From: Numida meleagris
Taxonomy: Eukaryota > Chordata > Aves > Galliformes > Numididae
Direction: 5' to 3'
Length of the DNA: 64,000 nt
NCBI RefSeq assembly: GCF_002078875.1
Contig: NC_034415.1
Coordinates: 21,467,225 to 21,531,224, forward strand
The notes below the pieces were generated by a model. The model was not told where the DNA came from. It saw only the letters and a list, made by a program, of their open reading frames with translations, and ran no database searches. Position numbers and translations under genes: made by a program. Positions 47,641 to 60,310 of this stretch are shown in pieces. Numbering within the stretch: position 1 is the stretch's first letter; every line of letters starts with the position of its first letter.

Positions 47641-48888
47641 TTCCTAGCAGCTGATGGGTTTTTAACCAAGTAATTAATGGTTGGTTTCACTCGTACCTGA
47701 GATCCAACCAGAGAGGCAGAGATAAGATAATAGCAACACAGCGTGTTCTCTGCTATTATTCTGGCTATGAAATAATCGCAGACACTACAGCTCTACGAAT
47801 AAGTGCACTGATCATTTGCTACGACAATAAGAATTTCAGCCAGTTATACTCTCCTCTCTATAAAAGCTTTGGAGACCGCAGATGTAATGAATACAAGTCT
47901 AGGCTCTTCCCAGAACACTAATAGCATCCTTTAAAAAAAAGGAAAAAAAAAACCAAAACCAAAGCCCAGCCCTTTTTTGTTGTGCTTGCTGAAAAGCCTC
48001 TTGCTGTTAACTGCACAGTTCTGGGTGCTGCTGATGGACACCCAGCTCCCCAGTTTGCAGGAGGATCCCAGCTGCTCCCTGATATTTGGGGAAGGACAAA
48101 AAGCAGCTGGAATCCAACTGGGCTGGCCCAGTGAAGGAGATCTGAAGAGAGGAAATTCAAGATGGGCTATTCATTTACCCAGAGCTCGTGTCTTGGTCTA
48201 GAAAATTAAAATTATTAAAATTATTAATCTCCATTTTTTAAGGTTCTGAGCGTTGTTATCCACTTGTTAAAACAGGACTAACAGTCTTTGGTCTGTGCAT
48301 TTAGAACACTTCCATCTCAAGACTATCTTCTAATTTGCTTGACTGGGAATTGGTGGTCTTGTTTTCAGATGGAAAATGCACATGCTGTTTTGCAAAGAAC
48401 AGTAAGGAAAATTCATACATCCCTAATGACTCAAGCAGGATTGTTCATGCCACCCGGACAAATACAGGAAGCAGCTGTCACAACCAACATACCTTTCAAG
48501 AGCTGACAAATCTTTCCTTGGAAATCCAAATGTTGAATTTTGTCCCACCCCCAAACTATTTAACTCCCAGAGCGGCTCAAGCAATATGTTTCCTTTAGAT
48601 ACTCTAATGTTTTATTTTCTTTTTCACTCGTTAACCTTCATTTGAACTGACATTGTATAAATTAAATTGATTCAATTAAAAAGATTAAATGTTTAAATTA
48701 AAGAAACATTGATGTATGAGGCTGGATTATTTTATTTTTGGAACCATATTAAAAAAAGAATGTGGGCTGAATCAGAATGTTTTTCCACGTGTTTTGCTGT
48801 TTGAGCCAAGATATCTGCCTTTAGTAGGCTTTGGCAGGCATTTGGCAGGGTGACCCAATTTCAGCCCACTTTTTCCCACCCATGGAAC

Positions 48889-49124
48889 CTCATTGCACCA
48901 GGGGAGGTTCTGGTTGTATATTAGGAAAAAATTGTTCTCTGAAAGAGTGGTGATACACTGGAACAATCTGCCCAGGGAGGTGGTGGGGTCACCGTCCCTG
49001 GAGGTGTTCAGGGACCGTGGAGATGTGGCACTGAGGGACATGGTCAGTGGGCATGGTGGGGTGGGTTGGGGTAGACTGGTTGATCCTAAAGGTCTTTTCC
49101 AATCTTTATGATTCTATGATTATG
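48889..49124 (+). mobile_element. CR1 LINE 3' fragment
   Basis: CATTGCACCAGGGGAGGTTC, CTGCCCAGGGAGGTGGTGGG and GGTCTTTTCCAATCTTTATG lead to ATTCTATGATTATG. It is well preserved. Confidence 0.94.
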
Positions 49125-49652
49125 ACAGCCCATGGAGCACAGGAGAATGAAGGTGGGTTCAGTCGCTGTAGAATTTACCCAATTGCTAGTAAGCACCCAT
49201 TGCTACTATGAAACTATTTCATTGTCTTAACAGTGACTTTAACTTGATGCTGAATAAGCTACCTTATTTGCCAAAAGTTAAATCCAGGATATTCCTTCAT
49301 ATGCAAATGATAAATATTTAAATACCTGTTTCACCAGGAAACAGCCTCAGAGCCAGAAAGGGCCTGCTTGGTTTATCTGTTAGAAGTTTTCCTTAATTGA
49401 ACACAGCTGTACAAAGAAAAAGGAGAAAACGTGGCAATAAGAGGTAGTGATCTGGTCATTGCTGGAGGATCCAGACTTAGAAACCTCTTTTTTTATCATC
49501 AAGCAGGAGGAATTCAGATGAGAAATATAGAAATTAGGGCTTCAGCTTAGTGTCCCTTCTGCCAGAGATGTCCAAAGATGTCAGGATTAGAAGTATGAGA
49601 AAGAAAAGGGAATTTTCCCAGCCTACCTAAGATAAGACGTATTTTCTGGCAT

Positions 49653-49687
49653 ATTATATGTATATATAATAAAATTATATGTATATA
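49653..49687 (+). repeat. AT-rich direct repeat
   Basis: ATTATATGTATATA occurs at 49653-49666 and again at 49674-49687, separated by seven bases, within a TATA-rich stretch. Confidence 0.7.
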
Positions 49688-49859
49688 TTATGTATACTTT
49701 CCTTGCCCTTTCCAATCCAACCCGGAAGATGGCTCAACTGGAGGATGAGCAACTCATCGGAGGGCTGGCCACAAACACACATGCTGATGGAGTGAACGTG
49801 CCCCTTTATCACTGAAGGGGAGTGACTCAACCAGGACACTGACTGAAAGATGAAGGAGC

Positions 49860-50110
49860 GAGGGCGAGAAGTTTCAACACGCTTGAATCACGCAAAAGGT
49901 GGCAATTAATAAGTATATTGTGCTCCTGACACACACAAACAATAGGGGCATCAGTGGAAAGATTTGAAACAAATGAAATAACACATTGTTTGTTATTAAA
50001 TTATGAATGGTGTTTCTCCAGGCAGGTGTGAATAGATCTAAAAGCAGCCTGAGAATTTAATGGGCGTAGCATCATTCAGATCCTGCTGATGGCTATGTGT
50101 CAAACTCCAA
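49860..50110. promoter_or_regulatory. Candidate noncoding regulatory element, AT-rich
   Basis: GGCAATTAATAAG, TTGTTATTAAATTATGAATG and GAATTTAATGGGCG occur in repeat-free sequence without coding potential. Function is inferred from composition only. Confidence 0.3.
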
Positions 50111-51439
50111 GAGTCCAGCAACCACGAAGTACTGGAAACGAGGAAGAAATATGAGTAAAGGATCACTCCAGATTTGTATTTGTTTTTCACTTGCATCCCT
50201 GCTAATGTCTCATGCCAGTGCAGACATGGGCGCATGATGAGATAGACCTCCTTATATCTCTTTGTTTATGCTGCTAACTGGCCATGCTTTAACTTCTACC
50301 CATGGCAGAGCTTTTCCTTCCATTCAGCTGGAATTTCTCACCACGATGTGGCTGGCATGTTGGCAGGAACAATGTCAAGCACTCAGACTACCAAACCTTT
50401 GGAAATCCCAGGCCCCAAGATATGGTTTTGACTTTGAAACCATGAATATCAAGCATTTTTCTACCCCACAATTAGCAAGGAACTTAAACTTTCTGAGATT
50501 GCTATTAAGAGAGAAAGGAGCTCCAGACTACTGTGTACATCTGTACCCACCTACTGCAGAATCATAAATTCCACTTTGGAACCAGCCCAGCTTCTCCCTG
50601 GCTTAGGTCTGCTGCCCAACTCTGAGCTGAAGGCACCCAGAGACACTGAGTGCTGTTCTCCTTGAGTTTGCTCTTCTCGTTTATCTCCCTCTCTGCTAAA
50701 GATATGTGCCTTATGTCTTATTTGCATTTGTCTGACTTCATCTCTCAGCCATTGGTTCTTGTTCTGGCTTTCTCTGATAGATTAAAAAGCTCTTTAGAAA
50801 CTGATGTTTTCTTCCGCTGACGACTCTTATGCACTGTAATCAAATCACCTCTTGACCTCCTTTCTGATAAGCTAAATAGACACTTTCCTTTGCTCTGAGA
50901 TTATTTGTAAGTTCTTTCCTGCAGCACTCAGCCTAGGAAGCAGCAGGGATGAAGGGGGAAATGGGTACTTAAAGAAATTGGAAGAGTTATTTCATGGCTG
51001 AGGCTTTGGCTGCGGCTTTGACCTCGCTGCTGGGGCTGTGCCCTTCAAGAACACAATGTCTTCCTCTTCTCCTCCACCATTCACTATTCTACCCCCCTTA
51101 CTGACCTGTATCCTTTCTTCTTGGTCCACAACAGCAGTGTCCTCACTTCAGGGATATCCCCCATAGGTGTTGTCTTCCTCCTTCAGACTCCTCCTTTGCT
51201 GCAGCTCTCCCAGGATGATCAAACATCTTCTCTGCAGTATGACAATAGCTGTTGAGATGTGGAAGACCCTTCTTTCCCCAGCCAGATGTTATATCATCCT
51301 TTTGTTTCTAGCTTGTTATTAGAGACGCCTCTACTGCTCCCGTAGCATCTGTGTTTTTTCAGCAATGAAGAAAGCAGCCCCAGACTTGAAGCCATCCTCA
51401 GTCTGCCACACTTGGAATGTCTCCACTGCTTTTTCCCAC

Positions 51440-51650
51440 AGCTCAGAGGTGTTCAAAAAGTATTTAATTAAACCCACATCAGAGAGCTGTTAGCGGGCGT
51501 TCTCCAATTAGCAAGGTGGAGAGCACTGTATGTCATGGGGGGAAATGAGCGGACATGAAACGGTTTTGTTGCCTGTGCCTTCCTCAGTGTCAGATTAATT
51601 GGCACTTTTCTTCCAATTTATGGCAGAGCTCTGGACTCTGGTCACAGCAC
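51440..51650. promoter_or_regulatory. Candidate noncoding regulatory element
   Basis: GTATTTAATTAAACCC, CTCCAATTAGCAAGG, CAGATTAATTGGC and CTTCCAATTTATGG lie within about 200 bp of unique sequence. The density of TAATTA/AATTAG sites is the only evidence. Confidence 0.32.
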
Positions 51651-53854
51651 CACAGTGCAATCCCATTTAATTTTCTCATTTCCTCAATCTCTCTTCAAAA
51701 ATATGATCAAAATTTTCCTTAGAAATCTGAATTGAGTTGGGCTCTGTCTATTGGAGCAAATAAAGACGGAGAATCAGTGACACTCCGATTGCTCGTAGGT
51801 ACAGGGTTCTTCTAGGATCTCCACTCTGCTCTTCCTTACCTATTCTGTGAGGTGTGGATCTGTGGCTTGGGCTGGAGAGAGCCAGATATCAGACAGAGCT
51901 GGCTGAATAACTAAGTCCTACTCCTTGGCCATGCTACGTGGGCAATGACACAGCACTGCCAAAGATTGTGCTTTGACCCCTTAGGAAGGAGAGGGAATGA
52001 GATGCTCACTCCAGAGGATTCAACAACAAACTTAAAAGCTCTTTCCTTTTGGTTCTCAGAATTGAAGTCAAAAGCAAACTATGTTTTTATCCTTGGAAAT
52101 CCTTACAGGAGTGTGCTGGGGGTGCTTGCAGTCAGCTTCATTTTTTTTTCTCCCACCTTCAAATGCAGTTACAATTCTAACAACACAGCAAATCCTCCCC
52201 TAATAACGCAGGTGACTAGGTTTTGTGTATTATTTGCCAACCGCTGAGCAGCACATACAAAGGAGCCCTACCTCAGTGTGAGAGCCAGCAACGGGGACAC
52301 GCTGCTATGACAACAACATGAGGCTGAATCATCCAGACAGACAAGACACACATAATTGTGTGATCACCTGTTCCCGCTTGTTCAAAGGAAATTTTATTAG
52401 CACCACTGAAAGTACATTAGAGAAAAAATCATAAAGCATCCACACATCAATCAGGGCTCAGCTAATCAATGCAAGCACTGCCTGAGCCCACTGCCTTGCT
52501 GTTCGGACATTCAGCATTTCACAGACTTCAGGACGGCATTTAGAGAAACTTGTGTCTGCACATGAAAGGCCAAAAACACCTCTATTTCTATCAAAACATT
52601 TATGGATCTGGGGTCTTGTTGAGAATACCAGACTACTGACTGTGTGTTGTTTGTGGTCAATGGAGGGTCAGGCTAAATCAAGGACGATAGCTAGAGAATG
52701 GACACAACTGATGGCAAACACGTTTTTCTCAGTGTAAATAAAAATAACAAGTTAAGAAGGGCAGGTGGGAGAGAAGGGTCGGCCTATCGAGTTACAGACA
52801 ATTGGAAACATGCAGCGCCTCACTTCACTTGGTCCGAAGTAAAAATCCATATGAATTTATGCTGGGCAGGTACATCAGATAGCATCCATTTCCAGCTGGT
52901 GGGAGAGGTTTCCACTTGGTTTCCTCACTCCCCCATTTTTCCCAACATAAGGGCACCAAAACCATGACTCTCTAATCTTAAGACTGCTTCATACACCCTC
53001 TTTTTTAATGATGTAATCCCTATCCTTTCTGAAAATATTTTTGGTTTTGGTTCCCAAAGTCTTTCATATCTGAATTTCACATCTTAAGATTCCAGCAGGT
53101 ATAAAGTGCTGTTCAAGTGGAAAGACATCCTTTGCAATTATTAATCTGATCAAAATATTCCACAAGACTTTTTTTTCCAAGCATTTTGTCAGGATTTCAG
53201 CAGTGACAAAAAAGAGCAGCCTCAATAGGGTATTTATAGCATTTGAAGACTTTCTACCAGAGCAGCAATGGCATTTTAACATGACATAGGGAGTTTTCCA
53301 CCAATGCTTCTTTCTGCCCCTGTCCAAATAAATATCCTATTACAAGTTCATCCAGAAGCTGACAGGCAACATTGCAGGCAGCAGCAATAAGACCTGAGAT
53401 GTTTTCCCCCATAGACGTTGCATATGCATGAGTGTCTCACTGAGAGCATTTCCATCTGCTCCATGGGTATTCCAGAAGAGCCATGCTGAGACCTCTCAAT
53501 CAACCACTGTTAAAGGCAGCCCCAGAGTAATCTGAAAACAAGAGGTTCAGATGCACAGACATGAAATGCTGATGAATGAGCCTGTGCTACAAGCCAGGGC
53601 TATTCCCTCCAGTGACAGAGCAAATCATGAAATCAGCATCTCTCCCTGCTTTCCTTCATATGTGGCACCAAGGTCTAGCCAGGTGCAAATACAGAATGAC
53701 TGGAAGTCAGCTTCAAAAGGCAGTGAGAAAGAAAAAAAACCCAAGAGGAAAGACAGTGAAGGATGACAATGGATATGCAAATAAAAGCAAGATCTCTCAA
53801 TTGTTGGACATGAGCAGAATAAGTTACTGTGATGACTGGCTAAACGGCCATGCC

Positions 53855-54075
53855 TGGGGGTTGGTGGTCAGCGGTATGAAGTCTGCTTGGAGGGCAGTAA
53901 CTAGCAGTGTGCCCCAGGGATCAATACTGGCCACAGTCATGTTTGACATTTTTAGAAATGGCACAGATGTTATACCCTTAGCAAGTGTGATGATGCTAGG
54001 ATTAGGTCTGGCAGCTGTGTTTGCTGAACAACACAGCATTAACAGGAATCTTCAAGATCAGGTGGTGCTGTGAGA
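53855..54075 (+). mobile_element. CR1 LINE internal fragment (reverse-transcriptase region)
   Basis: TGTGCCCCAGGGATCAATAC, then TTTGACATTTTTAGAAATGG, matches the CR1 ORF2 segment that encodes the SVPQGS reverse-transcriptase motif; here it reads TSSVPQGSILATVMFDIF. The following catalytic-site region is degraded. It lies inside a 165-aa open frame (53576-54073), but the remainder of that frame shows no homology, so it is a repeat-derived remnant and not a gene. It is the only body fragment among the 3'-end CR1 pieces here. Confidence 0.8.
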
Positions 54076-56199
54076 TTTCTGCTTAATAATGGGTGAAATC
54101 TTGATTGCTTTCCTAGTATTTAATCCAACAGAGACCTGGAAAAAGCCATTACCCTCCTGATTTTGAATCTCCTCAGCATCTAGAGTCTGTACATCTCTCT
54201 TCTTGGGGACTCAGAGCTCTGTCTCCAGCTGGAAGATCACAATCTCACTCCATGGCTGCACACGGAAGTCCTGTGGGCATGGCTGTCACCTCTCTGCACT
54301 TTCTTAGCTTTGCAGATGCTAGTTAGAGAGACAAATTTAAAGCATGAGCCTCAGAGGCTGAAGAATGACATAAAAAAAGCAGTCCTGTGACCTTGCACTG
54401 CTTAAAAACCTATGGGTGACTTTTAATGGGGTCGCTTTGCCATAGGTGAGGAAACCTCGTGCATTAGCCTTTAAACTCGGTTTCCTTCCATAGTTTATCA
54501 GCCAGATTTTGTGATTTGGAAAGACCTGACCGAGCTGCAGAGAAGAGATCTGCCTCAGATCTCCTCCTTGAACTTTTCCCCTGGGAAACAGAGCCTGTGA
54601 GGATGGAGGTGATGGACACTGTGTGAAGTGTGGGGGTGGCTGTCATTCTGCTGTCACACATTATCAGTCACCTCCTCTCACCAGCACTGTGGCTGAGGAA
54701 AGATGGGCTCCGAGCTACCTGTCTCAGTGAATAAAGAGAGGGGAACACATGCACAGCAGAGAACAAAAATAAACTAACCTGGCAGAAGGCAGACACACTG
54801 TCACACCTTCAAGGGGAAAATTGATACAGACTCTTTCTTCTGTTTCAAAATCAATTTCAAGCCCATTCCATGAAAGAAATGGCATAAAGGGCATTAGGTC
54901 TTGCAGCAGAGCCTGCTACCCCTGGGATGATGGATGGAAGATGAGTACAATTACCTGGAAGCTGAGAGCTGGGACACAGCCTTTTTTGTTCAGCAGGCTC
55001 TGGCTGTCCTTCCCCATCAGCACAAAGATCAAAACAAACCCTGCAGAGACTCTAACAGTCCCGGACTTGTCTCTGCTCCAGCTGTCTTGGAGAACAGAAC
55101 AAGGAGCAGTGATTACAGCTGCTCAGAAAGGACTGCCTGTGCTGTTGTACTGGGGATGCTTTGCCACAGAGCATGCAGGGGAACCTCTCAGGCACAGGCA
55201 ACTCAGTGCCATGCCCTCTCTCCTGTTTGGTGAAGTGCAGTGCCACAAGCTGTAGTCCCATACATGGGCAGTGCTCACTGCAGCTGCAGCACAGCCTCCC
55301 CAAAAGAGAGCTGCCACCTCCTAGATGCAGCTAAAGCTGCTGTACTCCAGCCTTTGTCTCAGTGGTGTTGGTGCTAGTAGCATCAGCCACAAGCTCTCCA
55401 CTGGGTTACCTACCAAAAGACCAAAAACATGGGGCTGCGCTTACAGTGACTGCAAGAGGTGATGTTCAGCTGTCCCTACATCAGCCAGGTATTGACTCTA
55501 ATTCCTTCAGCGCAATGTCGTGGAGCTGCCCTGCTCATCCTGAAGGCTCAGGTACACCAACACCTCAAAGGGACTTGCAGCACAGGCAGTCTGTCAGCAG
55601 CGATCCCACAGAACCCTATAGCTGCCATCCCATCACTCCCAGACTCAAAGCGAAGGAGAAAACACGAGACCAGTTCCTCTACATGTCTTGCAGGTGACAT
55701 TTTCTTTCCCTTGGAGCTGGCACAGACAGTGAGGCCATCAAGTTCTCATTGGGTAGAGATGCTGAGGTCCTGGCATCACCCATATACTGACTGCTCAGAA
55801 GGCCATGATGGGATGGCAGAATGAGGACGCACACCCACACTTGTGTGGGGCTTGTGTGATGCCCACAGAGCCAGGAGAACCCCACAGCCTGTAAGAGATC
55901 TGGATAAAACGTCTGTACACTTCCAACCCCTGGAATTAGCTTCTGTGGGAGGTGGTGATTGCTCGGTTCCCCTCTGGCTGCACAGTGCCTTCTGCTCACT
56001 CCCCAGCTCTGCTTTCCTTTGGAGGCCACAGACAGTTGGAAACTCCAGAAAGTGGCAATTCAGAAGCTGTGACCAACTGCTGTCTGTGGCTTTCCTCAGC
56101 CCACAGAAGGGCAGACATCCACAGCCAGCTGTGGGATTGACGGGGACCACTGCATCTCATGCTGTGCGGTGAAACTAATGAAATCTAGCCTTTTTTTTC

Positions 56200-56510
56200 C
56201 TCTCACACAAATTGAAATGCTTTGGGAAAACTTCATCCTCTGCCTCGTGGCTGCAGGCAGCTCTCCTGAATAAGCTATTGTCAGGCCTCTGAGACATGAG
56301 TCAGAGCATCTTTAATCTCTGGGCGGGAGCATTCTCCATCGCTTTCATGCTTTGGAATAAATCTTCAGAGACGTTCCCAAATTAAGGACGATTATTTTCT
56401 AATCTCCTTGCACTTCTTCCTCTCCCCATTTTATCAGCCAGGCTCAAACACATTCAGCATGGCCTACTTCGAAGCAAACTGATTAATGCAATCGCTTCAG
56501 GTTTTAGGAG
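56200..56510. promoter_or_regulatory. Candidate noncoding regulatory element
   Basis: GCATCTTTAATCTCTGGG, CCAAATTAAGGACGATTATT and CTGATTAATGCAATCGC occur in a repeat-free block. There are no splice-bounded open frames. Function is inferred. Confidence 0.28.
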
Positions 56511-56631
56511 GGATCAGTGCTTACAGCAGGGAAAAGAGCTCCTACTGTTGTCGGCTGCCCTGGCTCTGCAGTGGGAGGCTCAAGGAGAGCTGACAGCAGA
56601 GCCTGGCACCTCACACTCATGTGAGTATCCC

Positions 56632-56685
56632 AAGGTTGGGGGTTGGATCTTTAAGGTCCCTTCCAACCCAAGCCATTGTCAGCTT
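56632..56685 (+). mobile_element. CR1 LINE tail fragment, diverged
   Basis: GGTTGGATCTTTAAGGTCCC and TTCCAACCCAAGCCATTGTC resemble the terminal 50 bp of CR1, with the last tail repeats degraded. Confidence 0.7.
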
Positions 56686-59043
56686 GTTTTGGAGGATAGT
56701 ATCAAAATGGGACATTGGTTACTGAATGCCAAAGCTCGTGGAGCTTGTGGGGAATAGTGGATGCTGACAGTGGAGGGGAATGAGGAGCACAATTAAATGA
56801 AAAAAGCCTTGATAGACGTAGCCTCCCAAAGCCGCTGGTTTCCTCGCTCACCCACAGTGTCTGTGCCTTTGCCTGTTTGAGCAGTGTCGCATGGAGCCCC
56901 GCCAGCACCTGTTTTTGCCTGGTCCATAGGTCTACAGTCTGGCTTTTTCTCTTGACTGACAAAAGTAGAGGGTGCTCTGGCTTTAGTGAGTGTATAATGG
57001 CTGACCTGATTTATTTTGAAGCTTTGGAATAGATATGCTTTCTAATTACTTCTTCCCACCTGCCTGAAAGAGCACCTTTTGCTTTCAGATTAACTTCTTG
57101 CTGTCTCTTTGAACTTGTGCCTTTGTACTGCAAGCACCCTGGGTTTCGTGAGATCAAGGCGGGCTTGGTTAAAGCAAAAGCAAATAGTGATCAAGTTCTT
57201 TTTATCTCTTTTCTACAGGAACGTGCCAGGTTTTCTGATTAGACCTTGTGTGGCAGCATCAGCTGACTTAGGGTTCTTGTGCCTTCAAAGCACACTCTCC
57301 AAGACAAACAAGGATGACTTTGAAAAGGAAAATCCTTCTCAATGCTCAGAGGGGCATCAGAACTGTCCAGAACATGCATGTATTTAGGCATGAATTTAGG
57401 CATGGAATCAGCTATATATTTATAGTCTAGAGCAGTGGGGAAGGGGTTGTTATGAGATTTGCGCAGCACCATGCACACCGTGGAAGCTGACACACTGGCT
57501 TCTTCTCTTCTAAAGTTCTAATGGTGCCCATCTAAGACAGTACGTAAACCTGCCGGTGGTCTCCTCAGTAACAGCTGCTGCCTTATGGAAATGTAGAAGT
57601 TAGGTTGGTCATTAGAAATTAGGCCAGGAGAGAGGTCTAGGGGTCACCTCCACCCAAAGCTTAGCCCTAGAGGAAAGGTGTATTGCTTGTTCTTAAAAAC
57701 CGCACAGATTGAACTCCCTCCATGCCCAGATGGGATTATTTTTCCTCTTGGCAAAGTTTTCCTTAATTTCTAACTTGCATCTCCTGGTTACAACTGAAAC
57801 CTACCACTTCCTTTCCTACCTGTAATGATCAAAGAGAAGTCCTTCTTCACAAGGACTTTTTGCAAATTTGCTAATTGCTCTCATATTTCCTTTTTTCTAA
57901 GACTAAACAATCACATAATTTTTTCAGTTCCCTTCTATGCTTCTCAAGGGCTATGACAATGCTGGTCACACTTCTCGCCTTCTAAAACTGGATATCCGAA
58001 AGCAGACACAGTATTGCAGCTGTGTGGAGAAGAAGGATGACATCTTGGTGCATCTGAGGTCTCATGATACACCCCAGGACATAGCAGAGCTCTTCAGCAG
58101 CTGCACACAGGGTGTCTCAAGCTGTTCATTGCTGAAAAAGCCCTGAGTGCAAATTCCTTCCATGCTACAAATCAACTCTTTACTCCTGCTTGCACACAAG
58201 CTTGTTTCAGCAATGCTCAGAGCAAGCTGCAAAACCCTGCCATGAAGCAGAACAACACGTCTGGGATTCAGCCAGGTTGAACTTGTGCATCCCACAGAGT
58301 AATTCTGGAGGCCAGGTTCTGCTTGGAAGATGGAATGTTTAATGTGTCTGTCAATGGGAGGACTTTTGTGCCAGCAGACTTTCTCTCCTCTCCCTGGCTG
58401 CCTGTTTACTCCAGTACCCCTGTGAAAAATCAGTGTGACCAGCCAAAGGATTTAAAAGTTATTAGGAAGGAAAAGAGAAAAATGGCATAATTCTACTTCC
58501 TTCAGAAATAAAGCTTAAAAAAGATGAAAGGTATTTGCCTCAACTCTCTGCAGGCTCCACCTCGGCAGCTGGCTGGAGAGGCTTTGGGAAAAGGCTGGAG
58601 CTTTTAGCATCAGTAAGAGCTGCCGCTGGGACAGCAGAGCCATCTCATTGCAATGTGCTCTCCTTCCTGGCAGCTTCAATCTCCTTCTAGCAGGTTTTAG
58701 AGCTGAAGATCCCCCAGTAGCTTCATCCGCTCCCTGTGCAAGATAGACCAGATGGCACGTGGCAAATGATTGCTCAGAAGTGTCAGGCAGATTTCTTGCT
58801 TGGCAGGCTATGGCTGTGCAGTTCAGCCTTTTTGTTTTACTGCTTACTTTCAATAAGTGATCCCTGTGCCTTCAGAAATGCAACTGAACAGACTGAAAGG
58901 AGGAAAACCAAACAAGAATGAGAAACCAGGTGTGACAGTTTTGGAGTACAGCCTGGGGGCTGCCCTGCGTCTGTCCACAGAGATCCTCAAAGCTCAACCA
59001 GGCAAAGCCCAGAGCAAACTTAACTTTTGACATTGGCCCTGCT

Positions 59044-59100
59044 TTGAGCACGGAGTTGGACCAGAGACCTACAGAGGTCCCTCCTCACTCAAGTCCCAGA
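59044..59100 (+). mobile_element. Possible old CR1 tail fragment
   Basis: GAGTTGGACCAGAGACCTAC and AGAGGTCCCTCCTCACTCAA resemble the CR1 3' end, but the tail is lost. Confidence 0.55.
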
Positions 59101-59220
59101 TGAGTCAGTGATTGCAGACACCATTTTCTGGTCCTCAGGTCTCCATCTCTGGAAGGAGGGCAACTCACCTTCCTAATTCTGTATTATCCAGGTGGCCAAA
59201 ACCATTAAGCAAGGAGTCAG

Positions 59221-59243
59221 AAAAAAAAAAAAAAAAAAAAAAA
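59221..59243 (+). repeat. Poly(A) run
   Basis: About 23 consecutive A. No flanking sequence was recognised as a processed gene copy. Confidence 0.95.
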
Positions 59244-59789
59244 GCCCAATCCCTTTTTTCAAGGCTGGGGAGATTGTCGTGCTTGTCAGATATTCCATTT
59301 TTTATGACATTTTTGCTGATTTTTTTTTTCTTGAAAATGTTATTGCTTTTTAGCTTGACTGAAAAGCTGCTTTCAGAGAGGAGAAATTCTCAACAGCCAT
59401 CTTGATAACGCTTTCTATTTGTTGCTGTGGTTTGTTTGTTTTTAATATATATGATTAAAAGCACTCATTAAAAGATTTCAGAATTCCTCATGGTCTGCCT
59501 GTTTTGAACCCTGCAAAATGAGAATAACAGATACCTCTGTATTTTTCACAAAATAGTTTCCCCCTTTTATTTTTTAAGTCCTTCCATTCAGGCTCTAAGC
59601 TTTTCAGGGCAAAAATTGCTTCTCTAACAATGTCATTTTACAGCTTCCACTTCACCAAGGTTTTCAATTTGGATGGGAGCTCTAAGTCAGATAATCATTC
59701 AAGACCACAATGTCTCTGGTTCAAAGCGAAGCTGATCATTTTAGGTCACAACTTCAAACTAAGACTTTCAGTTTATTAAAAAGCTGAAT

Positions 59790-59930
59790 TTTTTTTCAGG
59801 TTTTTTTTTCTTTTTTCTTTCTTGTTTTTTTTTCCCAGTAGATGAGTTTATTTGTGTCCTGATTGTTTTGTAAACCAGTATAGAAAATAATGCTTTTTTT
59901 TTTTCTTTTTTCTTTTTTTTTTTTCTAGGG
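59790..59930 (+). repeat. Two long pyrimidine/T-rich tracts
   Basis: Runs of T broken by C end in CCCAG (near 59839) and TCTAG (near 59928). Each resembles a polypyrimidine tract with an AG, but no exon follows. Confidence 0.8.
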
Positions 59931-59989
59931 AGATGCTGAAAGTTCTCTGCTTTTCATGAATTGCAGCCATAAGATATAGTTATCCCACT

Positions 59990-60310
59990 GCCTAAGAGAT
60001 CTGTCATATCTGCCCCTTCCCTTAACGCTTACAAACATGCATCATGTTGATGAATTTAGATGGTCATTTAAAGGCAAATTGCTTGTCCTACTTTTGGTTC
60101 TTATTGATTGTCATGTAATTAACTGATTCATTTTGTTAATGTAATCCAGAGTGTCTGCAACCCACTTAATCAGGAGAGCCTGATCAGAAGACTAGGGTTT
60201 AATTAGAGTGCGCTAATTGCCCCAATGAAATGCTGTTTCCTCTGTCCTGAGCCATTACTTACAGAAGCCAGATTTTTTATTTCTGCTGAGATTTAATCAA
60301 CAGGCAGAAA
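59990..60310. promoter_or_regulatory. Candidate noncoding regulatory element, homeodomain-motif rich
   Basis: CATGTAATTAACTGATTC, TTTGTTAATGTAATCC, CACTTAATCAGG, GGTTTAATTAGAGTGCG and CTAATTGCCCCAATG lie in about 200 bp of repeat-free sequence. It is among the densest TAAT clusters in the window. Function is inferred. Confidence 0.38.

Larger units (their letters stand above)
47641..53854. other. Intergenic, no supported gene
   Basis: One CR1 (48889), an AT-rich repeat at 49653-49687 and AT-rich unique blocks at 47690-47900, 49860-50110 and 51440-51650. No coding exon was recognised. Confidence 0.55.

Noticed and set aside
53576..54073. 165-aa open frame as a gene
   Set aside because: It contains a CR1 reverse-transcriptase fragment and otherwise no recognisable domain.
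59221..59243. Poly(A) run as the tail of a processed pseudogene
   Set aside because: No upstream sequence resembling a gene copy was recognised and no target-site duplication was seen.
59790..59930. Polypyrimidine tracts with AG as splice acceptors
   Set aside because: No open, donor-terminated exon follows either tract.
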